DNA of 22,850 nt from positions 1 to 22,850 of the forward strand of contig JBFFXF010000102.1 of NCBI GenBank assembly GCA_041569895.1. Direction: 5' to 3'. This DNA is from JBFFXF01 sp041569895. Lineage in GTDB: Bacteria > Planctomycetota > UBA8108 > JACQVS01. The notes beneath the pieces were generated by a model. It saw only the letters and a program-made list of their open reading frames with translations, was not told the origin of the DNA and searched no databases. Made by a program: the position numbers and the translations under genes. This document shows, one piece after another, positions 7,477 to 15,652 of the stretch; within the stretch, counting starts at the first letter, position 1; every line of letters starts with the position of its first letter.

Positions 7477-8622
7477 ATGGTCACGTCGACGTTGAAAATC
7501 TCGCTCCTCCGATGGCGGCCGGCACGACCCGCGTCGTTCCTGGCGCGCGCCTGCGTCCTGGCCGCGCTGGCGGGCGTTTCGTGCGCGTCGCCCTCGGGAC
7601 GGCCGCCCGGGCCACCCGGTGACAGCCATGGTGATGACCACGGCGGTCACCACCTCGTGGAAGACGCCGTGACGCGTGCCGGTGAGGCGGGCGCGGCGCT
7701 GACGGACGGCGCGGCGGTCGCCGAGCTGATGCGCCATCTCGCGCAGCGCGACGGGCCCGGCATGTACGCGGAGATGGAGAGGCAGCTCCTGCGTGGCGAG
7801 GACGGCCATCGCGTGCTCCATCGCTTCTTTCACGAGTGCGACCTCGACCACCAGAAGATCCTCGACCTCACCCACGACGAGCAGATGATCTTCGCCATGC
7901 TCCGCCTCGTCGCCCGCCACCCGGACGAGGTCGCGTCGCTGACGTCATTCCTCATCCGCGCCACCGATTCGTACCCCGAGTCGTTCATACGGCGCGAGAT
8001 CTTCAACTTTCTGCCCGTCTTCCTGAACCACCACGGCGGCGCCCATCCCGAGCTGCGGCGAGAGCTCGAGGCGATGATCGTCCGGCAGCTCGAGCTCGGC
8101 GGTCACTACGTCTACAAGATCACGCTGGCCATGCGCGACCTGCAGTTCAATCCACCGGCGAGGGCGTTCCTGCCGGTCCTCTCCGTGGCCGACCGGGAGC
8201 GTGCCGCGCTCGCCTTCCAGGCGCTCGTGGCGCGTGGCGAGGAGGGGCGCGCCGTGCTGCGCGAGTACGCCGACACGGTGACGTCGCCCGACCGGGGACT
8301 GCTCGAGAAGGTCCTGCGCGAGCTCGCCGTCGCGGAGTATCGCGAGTCGGAAACGCTGACCGTGCTCGACGCGCTGATGGCGGACAGCCGCCCGGAGGTG
8401 CGCTCCGTCGCGACTCTCCTGCGCGTCGGCTTTCCGGCCGACGGCGAGCTCGTGCCGCGTCTCGTCGAGTACCTGAACTCCGCCGAGGCCCTCCCGAGGC
8501 GGAGGGCGTTGATACTGCGCGTGCGCCGCTCCGGGCGAGAGGAGCTCCTCGTCGGGCTCCGCCAGGCGGCGGCGGACGTCGAATCCGCCGAGCTCCGGAA
8601 CCTGCTGCTGGAGGAGAAATGA
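7477..8622 (+). CDS. Exported helical-repeat (HEAT-like) protein, possible lipoprotein
   Basis: The product is 381 residues from ATG 7477; an in-frame ATG at 7420 would add 19 residues but lengthen the n-region unreasonably, and neither has a clear ribosome-binding site. A hydrophobic stretch ends LAALAGVSC with Cys36. This is a plausible but imperfect lipobox, since Gly occupies the -3 position. A short His/Asp/Gly-rich linker follows (residues about 48-59, GDSHGDDHGGHH), possibly metal-binding. The remainder is predicted all-helical and rich in Leu, Arg and Glu, with helix pairs that recall HEAT-type repeats. No catalytic motif is recognised. The stop overlaps the start of the next gene by ATGA, and residues about 75-235 resemble that gene's product (shared ELxxxLLRG, a Leu-His-x-x-F segment, FLPVFLNHHG versus YAPVFLRFHG). 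The two therefore form a tandem-duplicated operon of unknown function. Confidence 0.75.
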   Translation: MVTSTLKISLLRWRPARPASFLARACVLAALAGVSCASPSGRPPGPPGDSHGDDHGGHHLVEDAVTRAGEAGAALTDGAAVAELMRHLAQRDGPGMYAEMERQLLRGEDGHRVLHRFFHECDLDHQKILDLTHDEQMIFAMLRLVARHPDEVASLTSFLIRATDSYPESFIRREIFNFLPVFLNHHGGAHPELRRELEAMIVRQLELGGHYVYKITLAMRDLQFNPPARAFLPVLSVADRERAALAFQALVARGEEGRAVLREYADTVTSPDRGLLEKVLRELAVAEYRESETLTVLDALMADSRPEVRSVATLLRVGFPADGELVPRLVEYLNSAEALPRRRALILRVRRSGREELLVGLRQAAADVESAELRNLLLEEK

Positions 8623-9707
8623 TCGGCCGCCGAGTCGCTGTCCTGTGGATGCTGGCGCTCCTGGCGTCACGGCCCGGCGCGCCTGTCGTGGGCGAGGAGC
8701 CCGGCGCGCCCGCGCCGCACCCGACCGCGCGAGTCCGCGACGCCGGCATGGGCGCCGTGCCTCCGCTCGTCGACCCGGCGCGCATGGGGCGAATCGAGAA
8801 GCTCATCGACGCTCGCGACGGCGCCGGTCTCCTGCGCGAGCTCGAGGGGCCGCTGCTGCGGGGCGTCCCGGGCTACTCCGTCCTCCACGGCGTCTTCGCG
8901 GGGCTCAGCCGCGACACGCGACGCTGGAGCCATCTGACGACGCACTACCAGATCACCTTCGCGCTGTCGCAGCTCGCGATGCTCCACGAGCCCGAGACGG
9001 CCGAGCTGATGCACTACCTCTTCGCGGCGACGCGCTCCGATTCGCGATCGCTGATCCAGCAGTGGCTGGTCGGCTACGCGCCGGTCTTTCTGCGTTTTCA
9101 CGGCGATCGCTTCCCCGACTTCCGCCGCGACCTCGAGCAGGAGCTCATCCGTCGCGTCGAGACCGGCGATGGGCGCCTGCACGCCACCTTCGCCGCCATC
9201 CGATCGCTCGGGTTTCGCCCGCCGATCGATTTCGTGGCGAGGCACCTCGTCTCGGCGTCGACGCTGCAGCGGATGCAACTCATCACCGGGCACCTCGAGG
9301 ATCGCGACGACGCCGAGGCCGTCGCTCTCCTGGTCAAGACCATCGAGAGCGTCGCCGACTTCACCGCCCAGAAGACACTCGCGTGCCTGCGCGCGCTGGC
9401 GCGCATGACCGCCCCCGAGGCCGCCGCGGCCCTGGAGTCCTATCTGCGCTCCCCGGCTCCCGGCGCGGCCGACGGCGCCGTGCTCGCCTTCTTCGGCCTC
9501 GCCAGGGGACCGGAGAGCGCGGGCACCGCCTTCCGCTATCTCGATTCCCGGGCGACGCCGGCCGGCAAGAAGCGCCTCCTCGGCGCGCTGCGGCTGCGAA
9601 ACCGCGAGGTCCTCGAGGCCGTGGCGGCGCGAGTCGGGGAGATCCGCGACCCGGAAACGAGGGAGCTCGTGGCGAGGTACGCGAGAGCGGGACGGACGCA
9701 GAGGTAA
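8619..9707 (+). CDS. Exported helical-repeat protein, tandem paralogue of the preceding gene
   Basis: The product is 362 residues. The start ATG (8619-8621) overlaps the upstream TGA and is preceded by GGAGGAG, which fixes it. The N-terminus (MIGRRVAVLWMLALLASRPG) looks like a signal peptide ending around VVGEEP, without a lipobox Cys, so the product is probably periplasmic or surface-exposed. The body is helical and Leu/Arg/Ala-rich, aligning with residues about 75-235 of the upstream protein (LLRG, VLHGVF, SLIQQW, PVFLRFHGDRFPDFRRDL). The second half has Ala-rich helix pairs (EAAAALESYLRSP, FRYLDSRATP) like HEAT repeats. It lacks the His-rich linker of its partner. No enzymatic residues stand out. 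One partner may be membrane-anchored and the other free, possibly forming a scaffold; this is inference only. Confidence 0.75.
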   Translation: MIGRRVAVLWMLALLASRPGAPVVGEEPGAPAPHPTARVRDAGMGAVPPLVDPARMGRIEKLIDARDGAGLLRELEGPLLRGVPGYSVLHGVFAGLSRDTRRWSHLTTHYQITFALSQLAMLHEPETAELMHYLFAATRSDSRSLIQQWLVGYAPVFLRFHGDRFPDFRRDLEQELIRRVETGDGRLHATFAAIRSLGFRPPIDFVARHLVSASTLQRMQLITGHLEDRDDAEAVALLVKTIESVADFTAQKTLACLRALARMTAPEAAAALESYLRSPAPGAADGAVLAFFGLARGPESAGTAFRYLDSRATPAGKKRLLGALRLRNREVLEAVAARVGEIRDPETRELVARYARAGRTQR

Positions 9708-9919
9708 TCCCGTCGACTCCGGAAGCTTGCCCTCCGACGATTCAGAAGGAAGGCAGGAAACTCAGGAAAGCAGGAAACGGAAGAGTTTAAGGGGGGCGAG
9801 TTTCGTGAGCCTCGGCCTTCCTCTTCTTCAGCCGCCCGCGCCGTCGTCAAGTTCTCATCGTTTCTGGCTGTCGCCACCGGCCGACAACCAGGGCTGTCTT
9901 CCCCGTCTTCCTGACTTCC
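9708..9919. other. Intergenic gap between convergent genes with AGGAAA-type short repeats
   Basis: No gene is supported. Around 9750-9780 the motif CAGGAAA recurs three times at about 10-base spacing, and near 9905-9920 the complementary flavour TTCCTGACTTCCT appears. A similar TTCC-rich stretch with CTTCCTCATG precedes the SGNH stop region near 19109-19140. A weak bidirectional terminator would be expected here, but I find no convincing GC stem with a T run. Confidence 0.4.
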
Positions 9920-11974
9920 TCATGAGTCGTCCTCGGAAACCGCGTTGCGCGCCGCTCGCAGTCCCGCGTCGTCCGGAAAGCGCGTCACACCCTCCTCGAT
10001 GAGCTCCAGCGCCCGATCCCGCTTCCCGCGTGCCAGTGCGATGTCCGCGAGCAGCCGGTAGCTCTGCGGCGTCGCGCCGTTCTCGTGCAGCGCGCCGGCG
10101 ATTCGCGAGGCCTCGTCGAATCCCGCGTGGAAGCGGATCGACGTGGCGACGATCTCCGCGACCAGCGCGGGATCGTGCGGACGGAGCGCGTGCAGCCGCC
10201 GCACGTAGTGGAGTCGCACGAAGGCGTCCTGCGGGCTCCGGATGCCATCGAGCAGCCGCTCGAGCGCCTCCTCGTTTTCGGGGTCGAGGTCCGCGGCGAG
10301 AAAGAGGAAGTCGTACCCTGCCGGACGGCGCGCCTCGAGCCACAGCGCGCCGAGCCCGGCGTAGGTCGAGCCGCACTCCTCGAGCGGTCGCGACTGCAGC
10401 GCATCCTCGAGGGCTCGACGCTTCTCGAGAAACGTCCCGGCGAAGCGGAGATCGACATCCGCGAGACCCGCAGCGCCCGCGCTCGCCAGACGGCCGGCGA
10501 GCTCCGCGGCGCCGTGGTGGGCCGGATCGCGCGCGAGGCACGCCTCGAGGAGGCGCGCCGCGTCGTCCGGTCGCCCGGCCCGCGTCAGGGCCTCCGCCGT
10601 CCACCGGAGCAGGTCGAGATCGACGTCGCCGTCGCGCCGTCGCCCCGCGTCGTGGAAGCTCGACAGCGCTGCTCCGACATCGTCACGCGCCAGCGCGAGG
10701 CGTCCGCGCCAGTACGACGTCTCCCACCGTCCGGGGCGCGAGCCGTCGGCGGCGCGCAGCGCCTGGTCGGCGAGGTCGAGCGCGCCGGTCTCGAGAGCGC
10801 CCCGCGCCAGGTGCAGGTAGAGCGAGAACGGAGGCGCCCGACCCTCCTCGGACCCGGCCGTCGCTGCCTCCGACTGGAGCGCCTCGACGCCACGCTTCGC
10901 CGCGTCGAGCATGCCCCGCTCGTCCCCGAGCTCGACGTCGACGCGACAGCGCATCCACCACAGTCCGGACGCGGGACGGACGCCGCGGTCGAGCGCCCGG
11001 TCGAGCGTCGTGCGCGCCTCGGCGAGCCGTCGGAAGCGGATACAGAACTCGGCGAACGAGATCCACGGGCGCGGATCGGCGGGATCGAGCTCGAGCGCTT
11101 TCCGGTACGCGGAGTACGCCTCGAGGAAACGGCGGCGGCTCGACAGATTGATGGCGCGCTGGGAGAGGGAGAAGACCGTGTTGCCGACGGCCATCAGCTT
11201 GTCCTCGACGTGCTCCTCGAACGCCTGCTGCGAGACGATGCGGTAGATCTCCTCCACGGCCCGGGCCGCCTCCCGCTGGCGCATCCGATAGAGAGACCGC
11301 GCCAGCTCCGAATAGCACACCGGGTCGAGCGGCTGCTCCTCGAGGAGCTCGAAGAAGCGGTCCGCGGAGCGCTGGTGCTCTCCCGCCGCGCGCAGGGCGC
11401 GCCCGTGCTCGAGGCGTGCGCTGCGGTCCTGGCGGTCGTTTCGCTCGCTTTCGTCGTCGCGCGCCCCGTCGAAGTACGCCTCGAAGAGCGGCAGCGCGGC
11501 GACCGCGTCGCCCTTGCGAAGGAGCGTGCGCGCCAGCGCGAGCCGTGCGCGATGGTGGTCCGGCTCGCGCCGCAGCGCCTCTCGCAGCGTTCGCTCCGCC
11601 TCGTCGACGGCCTCGAGCGCGCGCTGCGAATCGCCGAGGATCCACAGGAGGTCCGCGCCCGAGCGCCCCGCCGCCCGCGCGCGTTCGGCGTACTGGAGCG
11701 CCAGGTGGAACACCTCCTCGCGGTGATAGCCGAGCGCGATGCGCTCGTGCGCCTCGGCGCGGGCGGCGGGACCCAGCGAGCGCGCGCCCTGCTTGAGCGC
11801 CTTGACCGCCTCGATCTCCAGCCCGCGCGCGCCGAGCTCGTCGGCCCTGGCCAGGAGCGCCCGCAGGCGGGCGCGCTCGTCCGAGCGCTCGCCACCGTCC
11901 TCGGACGTGCAACCCGCGACGAGCAGCGCCGCGGCGCCGATCCACACGCACGCGGAGAGAGCGCGCCGCGTCAT
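9920..11974 (-). CDS. Tetratricopeptide-repeat lipoprotein
   Basis: The product is 684 residues. The start ATG at 11974 overlaps the stop of the upstream CRTAC1 gene (ATGA), so the pair is translationally coupled. The N-terminus is a lipoprotein signal with lipobox VAGC (Cys22). Downstream are successive TPR-type helix pairs: EAERTLREALRREPDHHRARLALARTL near residue 130 is the clearest, followed by a second good set near 270-320 (AYSAYRKALELDPADPRPW). The last recognisable unit near 640-665 is DRALELIEEGVTRFPDD. TPRs are protein-interaction scaffolds, so the likely site is the outer-membrane inner leaflet or the cell surface. CRTAC1/TPR neighbours are common in Planctomycetota and Acidobacteriota (general knowledge), but the partnership's function is not established. 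Confidence 0.85.
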   Translation of the reverse strand: MTRRALSACVWIGAAALLVAGCTSEDGGERSDERARLRALLARADELGARGLEIEAVKALKQGARSLGPAARAEAHERIALGYHREEVFHLALQYAERARAAGRSGADLLWILGDSQRALEAVDEAERTLREALRREPDHHRARLALARTLLRKGDAVAALPLFEAYFDGARDDESERNDRQDRSARLEHGRALRAAGEHQRSADRFFELLEEQPLDPVCYSELARSLYRMRQREAARAVEEIYRIVSQQAFEEHVEDKLMAVGNTVFSLSQRAINLSSRRRFLEAYSAYRKALELDPADPRPWISFAEFCIRFRRLAEARTTLDRALDRGVRPASGLWWMRCRVDVELGDERGMLDAAKRGVEALQSEAATAGSEEGRAPPFSLYLHLARGALETGALDLADQALRAADGSRPGRWETSYWRGRLALARDDVGAALSSFHDAGRRRDGDVDLDLLRWTAEALTRAGRPDDAARLLEACLARDPAHHGAAELAGRLASAGAAGLADVDLRFAGTFLEKRRALEDALQSRPLEECGSTYAGLGALWLEARRPAGYDFLFLAADLDPENEEALERLLDGIRSPQDAFVRLHYVRRLHALRPHDPALVAEIVATSIRFHAGFDEASRIAGALHENGATPQSYRLLADIALARGKRDRALELIEEGVTRFPDDAGLRAARNAVSEDDS

Positions 11975-13647
11975 TGCCCGGTTCCTCGCACGAGCTCGTT
12001 GTACGCCTCCGGGTTCACGTCACGGAAGACCTCGACGAGGCCGTCCGGCCACCGCACCGTGACGTGCTCGACGTCGCCATCGCGGCCGAGACCGACGATG
12101 CGACGCGGATCGCAGGCGGCCTGATAGCTCCATGCCGTGCGCGCCTCGAGCGGCGCCACGGCATCACGGCCGCGGAGCTTGACCCGGATCAGGCTGCCGG
12201 TCGCGTCGCGGTTCGACGGACCGTTGCCGCGGAGCCCGAGGCCGAGCCAGCGGGCGGTCCGCGGCCTGTCGTTTCGCAACAGGACCGCGCGCCACTCGGT
12301 GTTGACGACCACCACGTCGACGTCTCCGTCGTTGTCGTAGTCGGCGAATGCGGCGGCGCGACCGACGTGCGCCTCGCGAAACCATGCTCCGGCGCCCGAC
12401 GACACGTCGGTGAAACGTCCGGAGCCGTCGTTCTCGAGGAGCTGGTCGGGCTGGCGGTAGGAGAGCGTCGTCCCCGGGCTGACCTCGGTGATGTTGTCGA
12501 GGATGTGTCCCCGCGCGATGAAGACATCGAGATCGCCGTCGAGGTCATGGTCCAGGAAGCCGAGACCGAAGCCGAGCGGCCGGAAGGTCAGCGGTCCGAG
12601 CCCCGATCTCGCCGAGGCGTCGAGGAAGAACCCATCGCCCTCGGCGAGATAGAGCGTGTCCTTCTCCTCGGAGAAGTTCGTCATCATGTAGTCGATGAGC
12701 CCGTCGCCGTTGACGTCGCCGCCGTCGATCCCCATGCAGGCCTCGGCGCGACCCTCCGAGCTCAGCGCCATGCCGGTCTCGAGCCCGGCGTCCTCGAAGG
12801 TGAGGTCGCCGCGGTTGCGCCAGACGAAATTCGGCACCGAGTCGTTGGCGACGACGAAGTCCACGCGGCCGTCGCCGTCGAAGTCGGTCGGCAGCACGCC
12901 GAGCCCCTTGCCGAGGATCTTGCCGGCGATGGCCACGCCGGCCGACTTCGAGATGTCGCGAAACCGTCCGCCCCCGATGTTCAGGTACAGCCGGTCCGGC
13001 GCGCCGCGGAACTTGTTCGGGTGGCAGTAGCCGGGGACGCGCCTCGGGTTCCCCGTGCAGGCCCCGTGGATCGCCGGGTCGTAATCGAGGTAGTTGGCGA
13101 CGTAGAGGTCGAGCAGCCCGTCGCCGTCGATGTCCGCGAACGCGGCGCTCGTGCTCCACCGCGGACAGTCGACGCCGGCCCGCTCCGTGATGTCCTCGAA
13201 GCTGCCGTCGCCGCGATTCAGATAGAGGACGTTCGGCCCGACGTTGGTGACGTAGAGATCCGTGTCGCCGTCATTGTCGATGTCGCCCGTCGCGACACCG
13301 CAGCCGTAGTGTCGGTCTCCGACTCCGGCGCGCTCCGTGACGTCCTCGAAGGTCCCGTCGCCGCGGTTCCTGAAGAGCACGTTCCCGGTGGCGCCTTCCG
13401 AGAACGCTGCCGCAGAACTCTCGTGCCCCTGGACGAGGTAGAGATCGAGCCAACCGTCGCCGTCGTAATCGAGCCAGCCGGCGCCGCCGATCATCGTCTC
13501 GTAGAGGTGCTTGTCGCCTCTCGCGCCGTTGACCAGGCGAAAGTCGATGCCGGACTGCAACGCCACCTCGCTGAACACGCCGTCGCCGCGCGTCGCCGGG
13601 GCGAGCGCGAGGAACGCGACGAAAAGCACGATCGTTCGGGCGGGCAT
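11971..13647 (-). CDS. CRTAC1 family protein (FG-GAP/VCBS repeats plus ASPIC/UnbV domain)
   Basis: The product is 558 residues with signal peptide MPARTIVLFVAFLALAPATRG. Seven Asp-rich calcium-binding FG-GAP loops are visible: DYDGDGWLD (60-68), DIDNDGDTD (122-130), DIDGDGLLD (172-180), DFDGDGRVD (255-263), DVNGDGLID (311-319), DHDLDGDLD (366-374) and DYDNDGDVD (436-444). This spacing fits a seven-bladed beta-propeller. An ASPIC/UnbV domain follows (about 478-545) with RDATGSLIRVK, a GLGRDG turn and WPDG (533-536). The length is typical of bacterial CRTAC1 proteins. It is presumed secreted or surface-attached, and its ligand is unknown. It is the first gene of a two-gene operon with the TPR lipoprotein. 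No strong ribosome-binding site is seen; the ATG is chosen because the signal peptide starts there. Confidence 0.9.
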   Translation of the reverse strand: MPARTIVLFVAFLALAPATRGDGVFSEVALQSGIDFRLVNGARGDKHLYETMIGGAGWLDYDGDGWLDLYLVQGHESSAAAFSEGATGNVLFRNRGDGTFEDVTERAGVGDRHYGCGVATGDIDNDGDTDLYVTNVGPNVLYLNRGDGSFEDITERAGVDCPRWSTSAAFADIDGDGLLDLYVANYLDYDPAIHGACTGNPRRVPGYCHPNKFRGAPDRLYLNIGGGRFRDISKSAGVAIAGKILGKGLGVLPTDFDGDGRVDFVVANDSVPNFVWRNRGDLTFEDAGLETGMALSSEGRAEACMGIDGGDVNGDGLIDYMMTNFSEEKDTLYLAEGDGFFLDASARSGLGPLTFRPLGFGLGFLDHDLDGDLDVFIARGHILDNITEVSPGTTLSYRQPDQLLENDGSGRFTDVSSGAGAWFREAHVGRAAAFADYDNDGDVDVVVVNTEWRAVLLRNDRPRTARWLGLGLRGNGPSNRDATGSLIRVKLRGRDAVAPLEARTAWSYQAACDPRRIVGLGRDGDVEHVTVRWPDGLVEVFRDVNPEAYNELVRGTGQ

Positions 13648-13791
13648 GCCGGCGATTGTACGGCATGGAGCGGTCGCCTGTCAGGACGACTCGACGCGCT
13701 CAACTCCGGTCGGTCCGCCGGCCGAAGATGCGGGATGGGCCGTGCGGCGCCGGCGGATCGGTGCCGGAAATCTCTGCGCCCCGATCGCGCC

Positions 13792-14259
13792 ATGCTCAGC
13801 TCGATGTTCCTGCTCGTCGGCATCCTCGCGGTGGCCGTCCTCTTCCTGTGGGCGGCCAGGCGCCCGGACACCATCGAGTGGCACCGGAGCCGGCTGCAGG
13901 CGGGCGCCCTGATCATGGTGGCGCTCTCCGTCCCCGTCGGCTACGGCGTCTACCGGCACGCGACCGCGGCGTCCGACCTGGAGCAGATCGTGCCCGTGGT
14001 GCCCGGCGCCACCACCGATTCGTGGGTGCCGCAGGTGAGCGAGGAGGAGTACTGGATCTTCGAGGGCCCCGGCGACCTCGACCGCATCGCTTCGTTCTAC
14101 GACGGGGTGGCCGCGCGCGAGGGGTGGCAGATCGAGAAGGAGAACAACGGGCGAATGCTCCACCTGGAGCTCGAGCGGGACGGAGTCGAGGTCACCGTGA
14201 GCGCGTATCTGCAGGGGAAGTCCTCCCGCCTGATCTACACGGTGAAGCGCTCGCCGTGA
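13792..14259 (+). CDS. Small two-helix membrane protein of unknown function
   Basis: The product is 155 residues. Two hydrophobic helices (residues about 4-21 and 35-53) are joined by a short basic, Trp-containing loop (RRPDTIEWHRSR). A soluble C-terminal domain (about 60-155) follows, with alternating charged strands and an amphipathic helix (DLDRIASFYDGVAAREGW). The end (SSRLIYTVKRS) resembles the last strand of a small alpha/beta domain. ATG 13792 is chosen because the first helix begins there; a second in-frame ATG at 13804 is possible, and neither has a good ribosome-binding site. I do not recognise the family. The gene is divergent from the CRTAC1 operon and precedes the pilin-like gene on the same strand. 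Confidence 0.65.
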   Translation: MLSSMFLLVGILAVAVLFLWAARRPDTIEWHRSRLQAGALIMVALSVPVGYGVYRHATAASDLEQIVPVVPGATTDSWVPQVSEEEYWIFEGPGDLDRIASFYDGVAAREGWQIEKENNGRMLHLELERDGVEVTVSAYLQGKSSRLIYTVKRSP

Positions 14260-14427
14260 CCCCCGCTGGCGACGGCGCGACGCGTTCTCGGCCCGCCGGC
14301 GCGAGTGATCGGCCCTGAATTTGTCGCGCCCGGCCCCGCCGGGCTATTCTTCCGCGGCGGCCGGTGCGTCGATTCGACTCACGCGGCAAGGAGGTCGGTT
14401 CCGAGTTTTCGAGTTCCGGATGTTCGG

Positions 14428-14871
14428 ATGTTCTCGATGTTCCGAATGCGATCGAGCAGAGAAGGCTTCACGCTGATCGAGCTGATGATCGTCGTCGCGA
14501 TCATCGCCATCATCGCGGCCATCGCCATCCCGAGTCTCCTCAACGCCAGGAAATCGGCGAACGAGGCCTCGGCGATCAGCTCGCTGCGCACCATCGTCAC
14601 CGTCAACGAGCAGTACCGGACGAGGTTTCAGTCCTATCCGGCCAACCTGGCGGCCCTCGAGGCGCAGGGCTACATCGATTCGAACCTCGGCTCGGGATCG
14701 AAATCCGGCTACGACTTCTTCCTCGGCGGCGGCAGCGCGGCCTGGGTGTGCCTCGCGAACCCGAGGTTCCCCGGCGACACCGGGGATCGCTACTTCTTCG
14801 CCGACCAGACCGGAGTGATCCGATTCAGCACGTCGGGTGTCGCGGGAGGGTCGGATCCGCCGATCGAGTGA
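14428..14871 (+). CDS. Type IV pilin-like / pseudopilin protein
   Basis: The product is 147 residues from ATG 14428. A prepilin peptidase site is explicit: short basic leader, then G13|F14-TLIELM, with the conserved Glu at position 5 of the mature protein (E18). A long hydrophobic helix follows (IVVAIIAIIAAIAIP), then NARKSANEASAISSLRT, typical of the alpha1-C segment of pilins and type II secretion pseudopilins. The C-terminal globular part has one Cys (residue 108) and a Gly-rich loop, and ends acidic. Three in-frame ATGs (14428, 14437, 14446) are possible. AAGGAGGT at 14388-14395 is too far from any of them for a normal ribosome-binding site, so the start is uncertain by a few residues. 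No assembly ATPase or platform gene is nearby, so this is an orphan pilin locus. Confidence 0.85.
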   Translation: MFSMFRMRSSREGFTLIELMIVVAIIAIIAAIAIPSLLNARKSANEASAISSLRTIVTVNEQYRTRFQSYPANLAALEAQGYIDSNLGSGSKSGYDFFLGGGSAAWVCLANPRFPGDTGDRYFFADQTGVIRFSTSGVAGGSDPPIE

Positions 14872-14890
14872 TGATCGCCGAGGAACGGCA

Positions 14891-15152
14891 GGACGGGAAC
14901 GCAGATTTCCGCAGATTACGCAGATTACGCAGATTGCGGAACGATCTGTCTCGGAGTCGGTCATCGGAGTCGGTCATCGGAGTCGGAATCGGAGTCGGAC
15001 CTCTGATCTCTGATCTCTGATCTCTGCCCTCGGACTCTGTCTCGGACTCGCACTCCGTGTGACCGGCCCCGACATCGGCCGCTCAGACGAGGACGCGCGT
15101 TCTCGGGAACGGGCCCGGGCACGGGAACGGGAACGGGAACGGGAACGGAAGC
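14891..15152. repeat. Composite microsatellite block, copy A
   Basis: The block is a mosaic of different short tandem repeats in fixed order: CAGATTACG-type nonamers (CAGATT at 14902, 14912, 14921, 14930); CGGAGTCGG(TCAT) units (14952-15000); ATCTCTG heptamers (15001-15028); CTCGG-rich units (15029-15057); a unique CCGGCCCCGAC segment (15063-15073); and CGGGAA hexamers (15104-15145). It begins with GGACGGGAACGCAGATT, identical to the start of copy B at 15653. It fills the gap between the pilin-like gene and the next start codon, and no gene is credible inside it. Confidence 0.8.
15104..15145 (+). repeat. CGGGNN hexamer array with G-quadruplex spacing, immediately before a start codon
   Basis: Seven in-phase hexamers CGGGNN (mostly CGGGAA) run up to 7 bases before the ATG at 15153. 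GGG runs recur every six bases, satisfying the usual G3N1-7 quadruplex rule on the coding (mRNA-like) strand. The following CGGAAG is the only ribosome-binding-like sequence, so folding could hide it. Quadruplex formation is inferred from pattern only. Confidence 0.7.
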
Positions 15153-15611
15153 ATGACCACGGACACGCTGACACGATACGAGGAGCGGACGCTGCGGTTG
15201 ATGACCACGCGGCACACGGCAGTCATCTGCGTGGGCTTCGCGGCGATGGTGATCGGCGGGGTCTACGGGATCTGGGGCGTGCAGCAGCTCGATCGGGAGC
15301 ACGCGCCGGATCCCGGCGCCGCGTTCGATCGACCGATCGCGCGCATCGCGACCGCCTTCGAGTCGAAGCAGGGCCTTGACGGCGTCACGCCGGAGTCCGA
15401 CCTCGAGAAGGAGCTCCTGATGCGGGTCGTCATCGCCGAGGACCTCGTCGCGCGGCTCTTCATGACGCTCATGCGCCTCCTCATCTCGGGTTTCATCATG
15501 GGATTCGGAGCCGCGATGCTGGCGTGGGGCATCGGCGCACGCAGCTTCAGCCGAATTCTGGCCAAGCTGGTGGCCGCGGGGGAGATGACGCCGACGGAGG
15601 TGATTCGGTGA
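15153..15611 (+). CDS. Small two-helix membrane protein bracketed by repeat blocks
   Basis: The product is 152 residues from ATG 15153, the first in-frame ATG after the hexamer array. Hydrophobic helix 1 covers residues about 22-45 (AVICVGFAAMVIGGVYGIWG). An extramembrane segment of about 55 residues contains charged pieces (ESDLEKELLMRVVIAEDLVARL). Helix 2 covers about 107-128 (LLISGFIMGFGAAMLAWGIG), followed by a short amphipathic tail (SRILAKLVAAGEMTPTEVIR). I do not recognise the family. Codon use and composition look like genuine coding sequence, unlike the flanking low-complexity blocks. The gene is the only unique sequence between repeat copies A and B, so the unit A-gene-B looks like a duplicated or mobilised cassette (inference). 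Confidence 0.7.
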   Translation: MTTDTLTRYEERTLRLMTTRHTAVICVGFAAMVIGGVYGIWGVQQLDREHAPDPGAAFDRPIARIATAFESKQGLDGVTPESDLEKELLMRVVIAEDLVARLFMTLMRLLISGFIMGFGAAMLAWGIGARSFSRILAKLVAAGEMTPTEVIR

Positions 15612-15652
15612 GGGCGAGCGACGAGACGGAACGGACGGGAACGGACGGGAGC

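Noticed and set aside
10085..14259. Long plus-strand open frames over the TPR and CRTAC1 genes, including one that reads into the gene at 13792
   Set aside because: They mirror well-supported minus-strand genes. Only the part from 13792 onward, beyond the CRTAC1 start, has its own features (membrane helices), so the gene is started there.
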